Source: BOG-1363 sp043775355 (GTDB lineage Bacteria > Planctomycetota > UBA11346). From it: a DNA stretch of 17,880 nucleotides. The stretch is from assembly GCA_043775355.1 (NCBI GenBank), contig JAYVSL010000168.1, positions 1 through 17,880 of the forward strand. The letters are read 5' to 3'. Every line of letters begins with the position of its first letter. Positions within the stretch are counted from its first letter, which is position 1. The notes below the pieces were generated by a model. It was not told where the DNA came from. It saw nothing but the letters and a program-made list of their open reading frames with translations, and did no database searches. Both the position numbers and the translations under genes were made by a program. This document shows, one piece after another, positions 1 through 6,566 of this stretch.

Positions 1-1092
1 GAGTGAGAGCCACCATTTCATCCGCTCGGCTTTCCAGAACTCGTACCACTTCAGTGCCTCATCCGGTGGGCAGAACCACTCCATCTCCATCTGCTCGAAT
101 TCGCGGGACCGGAAGACGAAGTTGCGCGGCGTGACTTCGTTGCGGAAGGATTTGCCGACCTGGGCCACGCCGAACGGGACTTTCACGCGGGTCGTGTCCA
201 CGACGTTCTTGTAATTGAGGAAGATGCCCTGGGCGGTTTCGGGGCGGAGGTAGGCCAACGTAGGCGCAGTGAGGTGTTCGATCACGCCGCGCAGCAGTTT
301 TGCCCGGTCATTGGTGCTGGCGAAATCGGCGAGTGCTTTTGCGAGCACGCCGTCACTGGCTTCTCGCCCAAATTTAGCCGTGATCGCCGTAGGTAGATCA
401 GCGGCTGAGGTTAATTCAGCGAGCGCATTGGCCACTTCCTGCATTGGATCCACCGCACCAAGCGCCGTGCGGAACATCAAATTAAATTGTTTCTCCTCAG
501 TCAAAAACGCCGAACCAAACGTCGGCGATACATAACCACGCCACGGCCACGTCTTGGTCGGTGCGTTCGCGCCTTTCGGAAAGAAGCCAACTTCGGTAGC
601 ACTGATGGCGCGCACGCCGCTCAGTACATTGCCATCACGCTCCATGACGATGCCGAAATTTTTCTCAATCTGCTCCGCCCAATCCTTGGCCACGCCTTTG
701 TCCGGGCAGGTGATTGGCAATTCGCTGCCAACGGCTGGACGCGGTGCTTTATCCGCGCGGAAACGTTCTTTCGACACTTTGCAGTCAACCAACGGATCAC
801 TGAATCCAGCAGCGTGGCCAGACGCGCGCCAGACGTTCGGATGCATGATGATCGACGCATCAAGACCAACCACGTTCTCACGCGTGGTGACCATGTCCTT
901 CCACCATTCGCCCATCAAGTTGCGTTTCAGTTCGGCACCAAGCGGGCCGTAGTCGTAGGCGCTTTTCAGGCCGCCATAAATTTCCGACGACTGAAAGACA
1001 AAGCCACGCTGTTTGCACAAGGCAACCAACTTCTTCATCACGTCAGCAGGACGTTTGGCGGTAGAAACAGCAGCAGGGACGGCATCAGACAT
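1..1092 (-). CDS. glyQS: Glycyl-tRNA synthetase, single-chain class II (C-terminus cut by window edge)
   Basis: Cytoplasmic enzyme that charges tRNA-Gly with glycine at the expense of ATP. The reading frame is open to base 1, so 364 N-terminal residues are visible and the anticodon-binding C-terminal domain lies outside. Class II signatures seen are RPETAQGIF (from residue 283) and the motif 2 start FRNE (316-319), followed by FVFRSREFEQMEMEWF. This is the alpha2 (archaeal/eukaryotic-like) form, not the alpha2-beta2 GlyQ/GlyS form. A stretch of roughly 60 residues rich in Ala, Leu and Asp separates FNLMFRTALG from the RPETAQ motif and appears to be an insertion. The ATG at 1092 has GAGG about nine bases upstream. 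The leader carries the heptamer array. The product call is very secure. Confidence 0.96.
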   Translation of the reverse strand, partial: MSDAVPAAVSTAKRPADVMKKLVALCKQRGFVFQSSEIYGGLKSAYDYGPLGAELKRNLMGEWWKDMVTTRENVVGLDASIIMHPNVWRASGHAAGFSDPLVDCKVSKERFRADKAPRPAVGSELPITCPDKGVAKDWAEQIEKNFGIVMERDGNVLSGVRAISATEVGFFPKGANAPTKTWPWRGYVSPTFGSAFLTEEKQFNLMFRTALGAVDPMQEVANALAELTSAADLPTAITAKFGREASDGVLAKALADFASTNDRAKLLRGVIEHLTAPTLAYLRPETAQGIFLNYKNVVDTTRVKVPFGVAQVGKSFRNEVTPRNFVFRSREFEQMEMEWFCPPDEALKWYEFWKAERMKWWLSL

Positions 1093-1149
1093 AGGGATCA
1101 ACCTCGGAAGGTCGCGCAGGTTAGGTCGCTGTTCAACGGGGCAAGGGTT

Positions 1150-1459
1150 GATGTCCGATGTCCTTCTTATGTCACCGATGTTCGATGTCCTTCTTATGTC
1201 ACCGATGTCCGATGTCCGATGTCCGATGTCCTTCTTATGTCACCGATGTCCGATGTCCGATGTCCGATGTCGAAAGGCATTTTGCTGGCGTATGCCTTCC
1301 GACCTTATGTCCGATGTCCGATGTCCGATGTCCGATGTCGGATGTCCGATGTCACCGATGTCCGATGTCCGATGTCTGATGTCCGATGTCGGGGGAAAGA
1401 AGGCATACCGCATCAAAGTGCCTTCCGACATCGGACATCGGACATCCGACATCGGACAT
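1150..1459. repeat. Heptamer (GATGTCC)n array with inverted right end
   Basis: This fills most of the 366-base gap between glyQS and the HDOD gene. About 20 copies of GATGTCC or one-base variants are read on the plus strand. They are interrupted three times by the 13-mer TTCTTATGTCACC and twice by segments of about 35 bases that carry an inverted AAGGCA...TGCCTT pair. After the second segment (about 1396-1429) the heptamer continues in inverted orientation, GACATCG, for five copies. The right half can therefore fold as one long hairpin: heptamers, GTCGG, AAGGCA, loop, TGCCTT, CCGAC, inverted heptamers. The array lies in the leader or promoter region of glyQS and starts on the stop codon of the HDOD gene. 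No protein function is claimed for the reading frames through it. Confidence 0.95.
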
Positions 1460-2313
1460 CAAGTAGGCATCAACACGCCTTCGTACAATTCCAGCTCTTC
1501 CATCTGGTCATAGAAAAGTTCCAAGATTCGTTCGGCGTCGCCAACGCGTATTTTAAGCAGGGCCATGGCGTCTTCGTCCATGGGATCAAGAAAGCGGTCG
1601 GCGCCAGCGACGAAGCCGCAGGCGCGTACCAGTCCACGGGCGACATGCACCAAGGCTACGGTTTCGTGGAAACTGTCGGTTTCCATCGGGCTTTGGTGGT
1701 AGCGAATGCAAGCGGTTATCTGCGGTGGCAAGCGCCAATAGCTGGCCAGCAGGGTGCCGAGAGCGACTTGGTCAGTGCCGAGTTCTTCACGCAGCAGGCG
1801 ACCGAGATTGGCGCCGCGCTCATCGAGTCGATGGATGGCTCTGGCGTACTCATTCGGAAAATGGATGTGCGCGACGATGGTGCCAAGGTCGTGCAGTAAC
1901 CCGGCGGCATGCAGAGTCTCCGTATCGGATTTTGCCGATAAGGTTGGGCCGCAATAGGTAGCCAAGACGCGGGTCATGGTGGCGCACGCATTGGCGAGCG
2001 TCCAGCAGCTGGCTAAATCTTTGCGCAGTGCAGTTGGAATGGGCATGGAGGTCCGCACGAGTCCATGCACGGAACCCAGCCCCAGGTGCGACATCGCGGC
2101 GGTGAGTTGAGAAATATCTGACGTGGAGGAACTATTCGCCTGTCCCAATACTTGTGCGGTGAGCATGGGGTCGGCACCAATGAGTGACACCAGCACCGAC
2201 ATGGGGGCAGAACCCTCGGCCACCAGGCGCGCGAGTTTATCGAGACTGCTGGTGAAGCCCATGCAGGACACCGTCAGTAAACGCGCGGCAATACTGGGCA
2301 GCGGCATACTCAT
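1459..2313 (-). CDS. HDOD domain protein
   Basis: A 284-residue cytoplasmic protein of the HDOD family, a relative of HD-domain phosphohydrolases that usually has lost the metal site and acts in signalling (chemotaxis, cyclic-di-GMP-linked or stress circuits in other bacteria). Typical features are the N-terminal helical region ending in GADPMLTAQVLGQAN (46-60), the LGLGSVHGLV segment (77-86), GLLHDLG (138-144) and YWRLPPQI (192-199). The HD pair is present at 141-142, but the complete HD metal-ligand set is not obvious, as expected for HDOD. Its ATG overlaps the stop of the upstream gene as ATGA (2310-2313), so the two are probably co-translated. The stop codon TGA is the first part of the heptamer array. 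The specific pathway is unknown. Confidence 0.88.
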   Translation of the reverse strand: MSMPLPSIAARLLTVSCMGFTSSLDKLARLVAEGSAPMSVLVSLIGADPMLTAQVLGQANSSSTSDISQLTAAMSHLGLGSVHGLVRTSMPIPTALRKDLASCWTLANACATMTRVLATYCGPTLSAKSDTETLHAAGLLHDLGTIVAHIHFPNEYARAIHRLDERGANLGRLLREELGTDQVALGTLLASYWRLPPQITACIRYHQSPMETDSFHETVALVHVARGLVRACGFVAGADRFLDPMDEDAMALLKIRVGDAERILELFYDQMEELELYEGVLMPT

Positions 2314-2711
2314 AGACGTTTTATCATGACCCGTTCGACCGTCTGTTGAAGACTCACCATAAATGGAACATGGCGAACTCGACTGAAACGTTCATACAGT
2401 TTCTTCATACTTTCCAGATACGCGTCTTTATCTGGACCTGGAAGCGGATGACCTTTCACATAAATACGTTTGATGCCGCGCGCCATCAGACGAGTAATCA
2501 AAATGTCAGACAACACGGTGCCGCGAGAGCAGAGCGCAATCTTATTCGGCATCGCAACCGGTCGTGACAAGGTCATGCCAGCGGCTGCCTGCGTGATGAG
2601 GATGCGTTGTTCGTCAATCGGCGGCATGAGCCGGGACCATAGCTCACGTCGTGCCAGTCGGAAAGGAGGTATGCGGTTTTGCGGTGGTCGAGTTGGGGTT
2701 GGCGATGACAA
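2310..2711 (-). CDS. Small conserved-looking protein coupled to HDOD gene
   Basis: No firm family assignment. The reading frame is 133 codons from a TTG at 2711. The first ATG in frame is at 2627, which gives 105 residues starting MPPIDEQRILI and is the more natural start, although neither has a clear ribosome binding site. The segment AGMTLSRPV...SRGTVLSDILITRLMARGIKRIYV resembles the short N-terminal domain that precedes HD-GYP domains in many signalling proteins (pattern GM.L..DV....L...GT.L.......L...G...V.V). The C-terminal half is basic and helical. ATGA overlap with the HDOD gene suggests that the two proteins act together, perhaps as a split version of a regulator plus HD-like module. 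That role is inference. Confidence 0.7.
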   Translation of the reverse strand: MSSPTPTRPPQNRIPPFRLARRELWSRLMPPIDEQRILITQAAAGMTLSRPVAMPNKIALCSRGTVLSDILITRLMARGIKRIYVKGHPLPGPDKDAYLESMKKLYERFSRVRHVPFMVSLQQTVERVMIKRL

Positions 2712-2737
2712 GCGATTATTCCGCAGATTTCCGCTTT

Positions 2738-2910
2738 CTCAGAGACTGTCTGGAAAGGCAGTTTTAACAGGAGGGCGCAGAGGCGCAGAGAGGTGATCGA
2801 GTGAGAGGTAAAATGAGAAAGGCCCGAATGCGTCATCGAATTCGCGGGTTCTTTTCCTCTGCGCCTCTGCGCACTCTTATTCAATTTTTCTTTTCCAGAC
2901 AGCTTCTCAG
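2738..2910. repeat. 173-bp inverted-repeat element, copy 1 (CGCAGAGGCGCAGAG family)
   Basis: The left arm (2738-2790) contains GACTGTCTGGAAAGGCAG and then GCGCAGAGGCGCAGAG. The right arm (2857-2910) is its near reverse complement, CTCTGCGCCTCTGCGC to TTTTCCAGACAGCTTCTCAG. The roughly 66 bases between the arms are not symmetrical. The same arms occur at 9787-9951 with a different centre, so this is a dispersed element rather than a local terminator. It occupies most of the 325-base gap between the divergent small HDOD-linked gene and fliO. Paired imperfect palindromes with a variable centre resemble REPINs or MITEs. No transposase with a matching terminus is visible nearby. Confidence 0.85.
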
Positions 2911-3036
2911 TGAGCGCATTTCATTGTCCGTATCGTTTTCAGTCACTGGCACACCTTGCGCCCTGACACCAAAGAAGCACAGGTCCTACGCGGGGGATGT
3001 CAAATCCCGCATCGCCTAGTGTTGAGGAATACGACG

Positions 3037-3678
3037 ATGCGGATTTGTCTGCTGCTCATCATTTTAATTCTTCCGCTGCCGCTTTATCAGGCGGAGGCAC
3101 CGGCCGCAGCGACTCAGCCGGTGGTCGTGCCGACCGTTACTACGCCAGCTTCTCCTGAAAAATTAGTACTTTCAGCAGGATCGGCGGTGCCCGGTGGTGC
3201 TCCATCGGCGTCGACCACGCCAGCGGCACCGTTGTTCAGCGATGCAGAATGGCAGCACGGTCAGGGGGGCGCGACGCAACCGCAGTCTGGCAGTGGTGTG
3301 GTTGCTAAGGCGGGCCTTGGATTATTGCTGTCATTAGTGGCGATTGCGATCATCGCTGGCGTTTTAGCCATCGTGCTGCGCAAACTAGGTATGCGTCGAG
3401 TGCTGCCTGGACGCGGTCGTCATTTGACCGTGATCGAAACGGTGCCGCTCGGTTTCAAACGCTCAGTAAGTTTGCTGCGAATAGGCGATCAGGTGTTGGT
3501 GGTTGGACAGGGCGAACATGATCTGAGCCATTTGGCAACCTTGCCAGCCAGCATATTGAATGAACCAACGCCCAAAACGGTGGAGCCAGTGATCGATGCG
3601 CCGATCGTTGGTCAGCCTCCTCCGCCAGCATCTGGATTTCGCGCCGTGTTGGATGCCATCGCCGGACGGCGCCCGTGA
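3037..3678 (+). CDS. fliO: Flagellar biosynthetic protein FliO
   Basis: Membrane protein that helps assemble or stabilise FliP in the flagellar type III export gate. The ATG at 3037 is preferred over an in-frame upstream start because GAGGA (3024-3028) precedes it by eight bases and it opens a signal-like hydrophobic segment (residues 3-16). A Pro/Ala/Thr-rich periplasmic stretch (about 20-90) is followed by one strong transmembrane helix (about 91-114), then basic residues and the typical FliO cytoplasmic segment VIETVPLGFKRSVSLLRIGD (132-151) followed by QVLVVG. Length is 213 residues. The stop overlaps the GTG of fliP (GTGA). It is the first gene of the fliOPQ-x-R operon. Confidence 0.88.
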   Translation: MRICLLLIILILPLPLYQAEAPAAATQPVVVPTVTTPASPEKLVLSAGSAVPGGAPSASTTPAAPLFSDAEWQHGQGGATQPQSGSGVVAKAGLGLLLSLVAIAIIAGVLAIVLRKLGMRRVLPGRGRHLTVIETVPLGFKRSVSLLRIGDQVLVVGQGEHDLSHLATLPASILNEPTPKTVEPVIDAPIVGQPPPPASGFRAVLDAIAGRRP

Positions 3679-4550
3679 AGTATATCTTTCGCTGTTGGCG
3701 CTCATTGATCGCAACGCTGTTGATGACGGTGTTGATCGGTGGCGAGGCCACCACGGTGCCGTCACCGTTAGTGCCACCGCCAATGACGACTGCGGGAAGC
3801 ACGACCACCACGGCGCCGACCGTGACGAAAGGTGGTAAAGAGGCGACTCTGAAAACGCCAGAATCAGGAAAGATTAATGTCGGCGGATTGGTGATTTCCA
3901 TCGATCAACCGCAAGGCACCGGCGGCATGAGCACGGCAGTATCATTGCTGCTATTGATCACCGTACTCGCGGTGGCGCCTTCATTCCTGATGATGGTGAC
4001 CAGTTTTACCCGCATCATTATCGTGCTGGGATTTCTGCGTCGCGCTTTAGGAACGCAGACCTTGCCACCGAATCAGGTGATGGTTGGCCTCGCTTTATTT
4101 CTCACGTTATTTGTCATGACACCGACATTTGAGCGCATCAATCGTGAAGCGGTGCAGCCATTCATGGCGGAGCAGATCACGCAACAAGTAGCACTCGACA
4201 ATGCTAAGTCGGCAATCCGCGATTTCATGGTGAAACACACGCGAAAAAACGATCTGGCATTGTTTATTCGCTTGGCCAAAGAAGAGCGCCCCAACACCGT
4301 CGCCGATGTGAGTTTCACCACGCTGGTACCAGCCTTCATTACCAGTGAATTAAAAACCGCATTTCAGATGGGCTTTGTTATTTTCCTGCCGTTCCTGGTT
4401 ATCGACCTGGTGGTTAGCGCCGTGCTCATGGCGCTCGGCATGATGATGTTGCCGCCGGTGGTGGTGTCATTGCCATTTAAAGTGCTCATTTTCGTTTTAG
4501 TCGACGGCTGGGTTCTGCTCATGCAGGGATTGGTGGCGTCATATGGATAA
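3675..4550 (+). CDS. fliP: Flagellar type III export gate protein FliP
   Basis: FliP forms the pentameric core of the FliP5-Q4-R1 export gate in the inner membrane. The 291-residue product starts at GTG 3675, overlapping the fliO stop by four bases. It begins with a basic, hydrophobic signal segment (residues 7-22), then a low-complexity Thr/Pro linker, and enters the FliP domain at about residue 86. Diagnostic segments are APSFLMMVTSFTRIIIVLGF (101-120) followed by LRRALGTQTLPPNQV. C-terminal segments are AFQMGFVIFLPFLVIDLVVS and MMLPPVVVSLPFK. The cleavable N-terminus plus linker of about 60 residues is usual for FliP. fliQ starts five bases after the stop. Confidence 0.96.
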   Translation: MKYIFRCWRSLIATLLMTVLIGGEATTVPSPLVPPPMTTAGSTTTTAPTVTKGGKEATLKTPESGKINVGGLVISIDQPQGTGGMSTAVSLLLLITVLAVAPSFLMMVTSFTRIIIVLGFLRRALGTQTLPPNQVMVGLALFLTLFVMTPTFERINREAVQPFMAEQITQQVALDNAKSAIRDFMVKHTRKNDLALFIRLAKEERPNTVADVSFTTLVPAFITSELKTAFQMGFVIFLPFLVIDLVVSAVLMALGMMMLPPVVVSLPFKVLIFVLVDGWVLLMQGLVASYG

Positions 4551-4555
4551 TACGT

Positions 4556-4828
4556 ATGCCAGATGACGTCTTTATGGAAGCGTTGCGAAAGATGCTGTAC
4601 CTCAGCACGATTTTATCGATACCGGTGCTCGCTACTGCGCTGATCGTGGGATTGGTGATTGGCTTGCTGCAAGCGATCACCTCGATTCAAGAACAGACAC
4701 TTTCGTTTGTGCCTAAGTTGCTCGCCATCGTGGCGACTTTTGTTTTAGTTGGGCCATGGATGTTGCGGTTGTTGGTTGAGTATACCGGCGAAATCATTTT
4801 AGGACTGCCGAAGTTCGGAGCTTTGTAA
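4556..4828 (+). CDS. fliQ: Flagellar export gate protein FliQ
   Basis: Small two-helix membrane protein that wraps around the FliP/FliR core of the export gate. The 90-residue length is the family norm. Two hydrophobic hairpin helices are visible: residues about 16-41 (ILSIPVLATALIVGLVIGLL) and about 53-76. The family hallmark QAITSIQEQTLSFVPKLLAI lies across the loop between them. The stop TAA (4826-4828) shares its last base with the ATG of a 47-codon ORF, not with fliR as would be usual. The assignment is very secure. Confidence 0.95.
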   Translation: MPDDVFMEALRKMLYLSTILSIPVLATALIVGLVIGLLQAITSIQEQTLSFVPKLLAIVATFVLVGPWMLRLLVEYTGEIILGLPKFGAL

Positions 4829-4971
4829 TGAGCTCAGTCAATGGTGTTCGACCAAGGCGTAGGGCTGTGGCGTTACCGTTGCTGCGTTGGCGAAATGACG
4901 ATCAAAAAGCACAATTGGCTCCAGTTCAGGCGAGTAAATCACAATTCTTGGACCACGGGTTATTTCCCTAA
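4828..4971 (+). CDS. 47-codon ORF bridging fliQ and fliR (candidate small protein)
   Basis: An ORF below common size cut-offs. Its ATG (4828-4830) overlaps the fliQ stop as TAATG, and its own stop TAA (4969-4971) overlaps the fliR ATG as TAATG. It therefore fills the whole 142-base space between fliQ and fliR with no spare base. The product of 47 residues is basic, beginning MSSVNGVRPRRRAVALPLLR, with no membrane helix and no recognisable domain. Either it is a real small protein of the export operon, or it is a coupling ORF whose translation delivers ribosomes to the fliR start. I do not recognise a homologue. The double overlap is the only evidence, but it is specific. Confidence 0.55.
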   Translation: MSSVNGVRPRRRAVALPLLRWRNDDQKAQLAPVQASKSQFLDHGLFP

Positions 4972-5753
4972 TGGATCTTTCTCCACTGATTGGTTGGTTC
5001 GATAGCGTGCCGTTGGCATTTTTGGTTTTCGCTCGGGTAGCAGCGTTGTTCGCGGTTGGTCCGATTATCGGTGACGCGTACATTCCCATGCCGGTGAAAA
5101 CACTGTTGGCGTTGGCCGTCACGGCGATTTTGTGGCCAGTAGCGGCAGCACATCAATCATTACCGACGGTCGACGGGTGGTTCTTGGTGTTGATCGCTAA
5201 AGAGACTTTGGTTGGCTTATGTATGGGATTCTTCGTGAGCCTATTCTTTAATGGCGTGCGCTTTGGCGGTGAGCTCATTAATCGATATGCCGGATTTTCT
5301 GCGGCAGAAAATTTTGATCCCGACACCAGCGCGAGCGTCAGTCCAGTAGGCGACATTATGCACATGCTGGTGGTCTTGTTATTTCTGGTAGCAGATGGTC
5401 ATCACTATTTTTTTACCGCGTTGCAACGCAGTTATGAAATGGTGCCTATCGGCGGCTTTCAGACGACCCCAGCTTTCCAATTGGCTTTGGCCCAAGGCCT
5501 GAATGAAATGTCGGTCATCGCTGTGGCCATGAGCTTTCCGGTGCTGGCGGCGATCATGGCGATCACGGCGGCCGAGGGCGTGATCACTCGTGCGGTGCCG
5601 CAGATCAACGTGATGCACATCAGCTTCGCCGTGAAGATTGTGGTCTCGCTGATGGTGCTGTACGCGGGTTTGCCAAGTGCAGTGGCATTTATGGGCACAG
5701 TTTTGGGCACCATGCAGGCGGCCGGTTATGCAATGATTGGGACCTTGGGCTGA
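4971..5753 (+). CDS. fliR: Flagellar export gate protein FliR
   Basis: Single-copy component that completes the FliP5-Q4-R1 helical gate for flagellar protein export. Length is 260 residues, as usual. Several hydrophobic helices alternate with short loops. Family features include FARVAALFAVGPIIGD near the N-terminus, GLCMGFFVSLFFNGVRFGGE, INRYAGFS followed by a DPDTSASVSP loop, and LPSAVAFMGT near the C-terminus. The ATG at 4971 overlaps the preceding 47-codon ORF by TAATG, and no independent ribosome binding site is visible, so translation probably depends on coupling. flhB, which often follows or is fused, is absent, and the next gene is unrelated. Confidence 0.95.
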   Translation: MDLSPLIGWFDSVPLAFLVFARVAALFAVGPIIGDAYIPMPVKTLLALAVTAILWPVAAAHQSLPTVDGWFLVLIAKETLVGLCMGFFVSLFFNGVRFGGELINRYAGFSAAENFDPDTSASVSPVGDIMHMLVVLLFLVADGHHYFFTALQRSYEMVPIGGFQTTPAFQLALAQGLNEMSVIAVAMSFPVLAAIMAITAAEGVITRAVPQINVMHISFAVKIVVSLMVLYAGLPSAVAFMGTVLGTMQAAGYAMIGTLG

Positions 5754-5790
5754 AACAGGCTAAAATATCAAACGAAACGTCTGACATTGG

Positions 5791-5973
5791 CTATTCATCT
5801 CTTGCGAGCATCTCGGTTAAGTTGGTGTTTATCACGGTTTTCCCGCCATAAACGGTGCTTTCGAAGATTAACTTGGAATTCTTAAACGGCTTGACAAGCT
5901 CCCCGCCCCGGTCAGCCATGTGGCTTGACCATTTTCGCGCCAAAACGGCGCCCGGTATCGACGCCACCAGCAC
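5791..5973 (-). CDS. Possible small protein opposite the fliR-rbp gap (weak)
   Basis: In the otherwise empty 258-base gap after fliR, the minus strand holds a 60-codon frame. Its last 42 codons (from ATG at 5919, beginning MADRGGELVKPFKNSK) have an ordinary, non-repetitive amino-acid composition, unlike most antisense shadows here. No ribosome binding site precedes either ATG and I recognise no family. It could equally be chance, because the same bases must contain the promoter and leader of the RNA-binding protein on the other strand. Listed only as a candidate. Confidence 0.15.
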   Translation of the reverse strand: MLVASIPGAVLARKWSSHMADRGGELVKPFKNSKLIFESTVYGGKTVINTNLTEMLARDE

Positions 5974-6011
5974 CAGTTGCTTGGATGCGGCGTTCTTCTT
6001 TCGAGGTCAGT

Positions 6012-6458
6012 TTGGAACTCTACGTAGGCAATCTCCCATGGTCGATGACTGAAGAGGCGCTCACCGCCCTCTTCGCAGCGCACGGCACCGTCGATCGCGC
6101 TAAGATCGTCACCGATCGCGACACGGGCCGCAGTCGCGGCTTCGCGTTCGTGACGATGAACAACGATGCCGAAGGCACCGCAAGCATCACCGCGCTCAAC
6201 GGCGCCAAGTCCGATGGCCGCGCCATCACCGTTCGTCAAGCCGAACCCCGCCAGCCTCGCGCTGGTGGAGCTGGCGGCGGCGGCGGTAGTTACGGCGGCG
6301 GCGGCGGCGGCGGCGGTGGATACGGCGGCGGCGGCGGAAGTCGCGGCGGCAGCGGCGGCGGTGGTGGTTACGGCGGCGGAAGCCGCGGTGGCGATCGCGG
6401 CGGCAGCAGCGGCGGCGGCGGAAGTTACGGCGGCGGCGGCGGCGGAAGCCGTTACTAA
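6012..6458 (+). CDS. RRM-type RNA-binding protein with glycine-rich tail
   Basis: Single RNA recognition motif followed by a disordered Gly/Ser/Tyr/Arg tail, as in the cold-inducible RNA-binding proteins of cyanobacteria and many other bacteria. I choose the TTG at 6012 as start: GAGG lies five bases upstream (6003-6006), and the product then begins with the canonical (M)ELYVGNLPW, the RNP-2 motif. RNP-1 is seen as RGFAFVTM. The domain occupies about residues 1-78 of 148. The rest is built from GGC-rich codons giving GGGGGSYGGG-type repeats. An upstream ATG (5925) in the same frame would add 29 residues with no domain support. The likely role is single-stranded RNA binding or chaperoning in the cytoplasm. 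It is followed directly by hairpins and a terminator. Confidence 0.9.
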   Translation: MELYVGNLPWSMTEEALTALFAAHGTVDRAKIVTDRDTGRSRGFAFVTMNNDAEGTASITALNGAKSDGRAITVRQAEPRQPRAGGAGGGGGSYGGGGGGGGGYGGGGGSRGGSGGGGGYGGGSRGGDRGGSSGGGGSYGGGGGGSRY

Positions 6459-6498
6459 GTCTCTGGTCTAACGACTACTGAGTCTACGGTCTAACGAC
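6458..6498 (+). repeat. Tandem copies of AGTCTnnGGTCTAACGAC
   Basis: Two copies (6458-6475 and 6481-6498), 23 bases apart, lie between the stop of the RNA-binding protein and its terminator. Each contains GTC-TAAC-GAC, a tiny stem with a TAAC loop. The terminator that follows also has a TAAC loop, so three hairpins with the same loop stand in a row. They would be in the 3' untranslated part of the transcript. Confidence 0.7.
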
Positions 6499-6500
6499 CT

Positions 6501-6530
6501 CAATGACCCGGCCTAACGGCCGGGTCATTG
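6501..6530 (+). terminator. Rho-independent-like terminator after the RRM gene
   Basis: A perfect 13-bp stem (6501-6513 pairs with 6518-6530) with a TAAC loop and GC-rich core, followed by TATTT. The U tract is short, so termination strength is uncertain. Position and symmetry fit the 3' end of the RNA-binding protein gene. Confidence 0.75.
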
Positions 6531-6566
6531 TATTTGCGGATGAATTCATCCGTCTGCGAACGTGGC

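Noticed and set aside
1150..1459. CRISPR-like array
   Set aside because: The repeat unit is 7 bases and mostly back to back, without regular unique spacers, and there are no cas genes.
487..1899. Long plus-strand frame of 470 codons across glyQS, the heptamers and the HDOD gene
   Set aside because: It is antisense to two well-supported genes, and its middle is only the translated heptamer, which is open in several frames because the 7-base unit has few stops.
2661..2673. Strong Shine-Dalgarno-like GAAAGGAGGT followed by ATG on the plus strand
   Set aside because: The ATG follows the motif at once with no usable spacing, and the site lies inside the opposite-strand small gene frame; the plus frame after it has no protein features.
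2947..2959. Possible sigma-54 promoter TGGCAC...TTGC upstream of fliO
   Set aside because: The GG and GC elements are 10 bases apart instead of the required 12, so the sigma-54 spacing rule is broken.
6166..6471. Alanine-rich plus-strand frame overlapping the glycine-rich tail
   Set aside because: It is the +1 reading of GGC repeats (GCG/GCA codons) and contains no domain.
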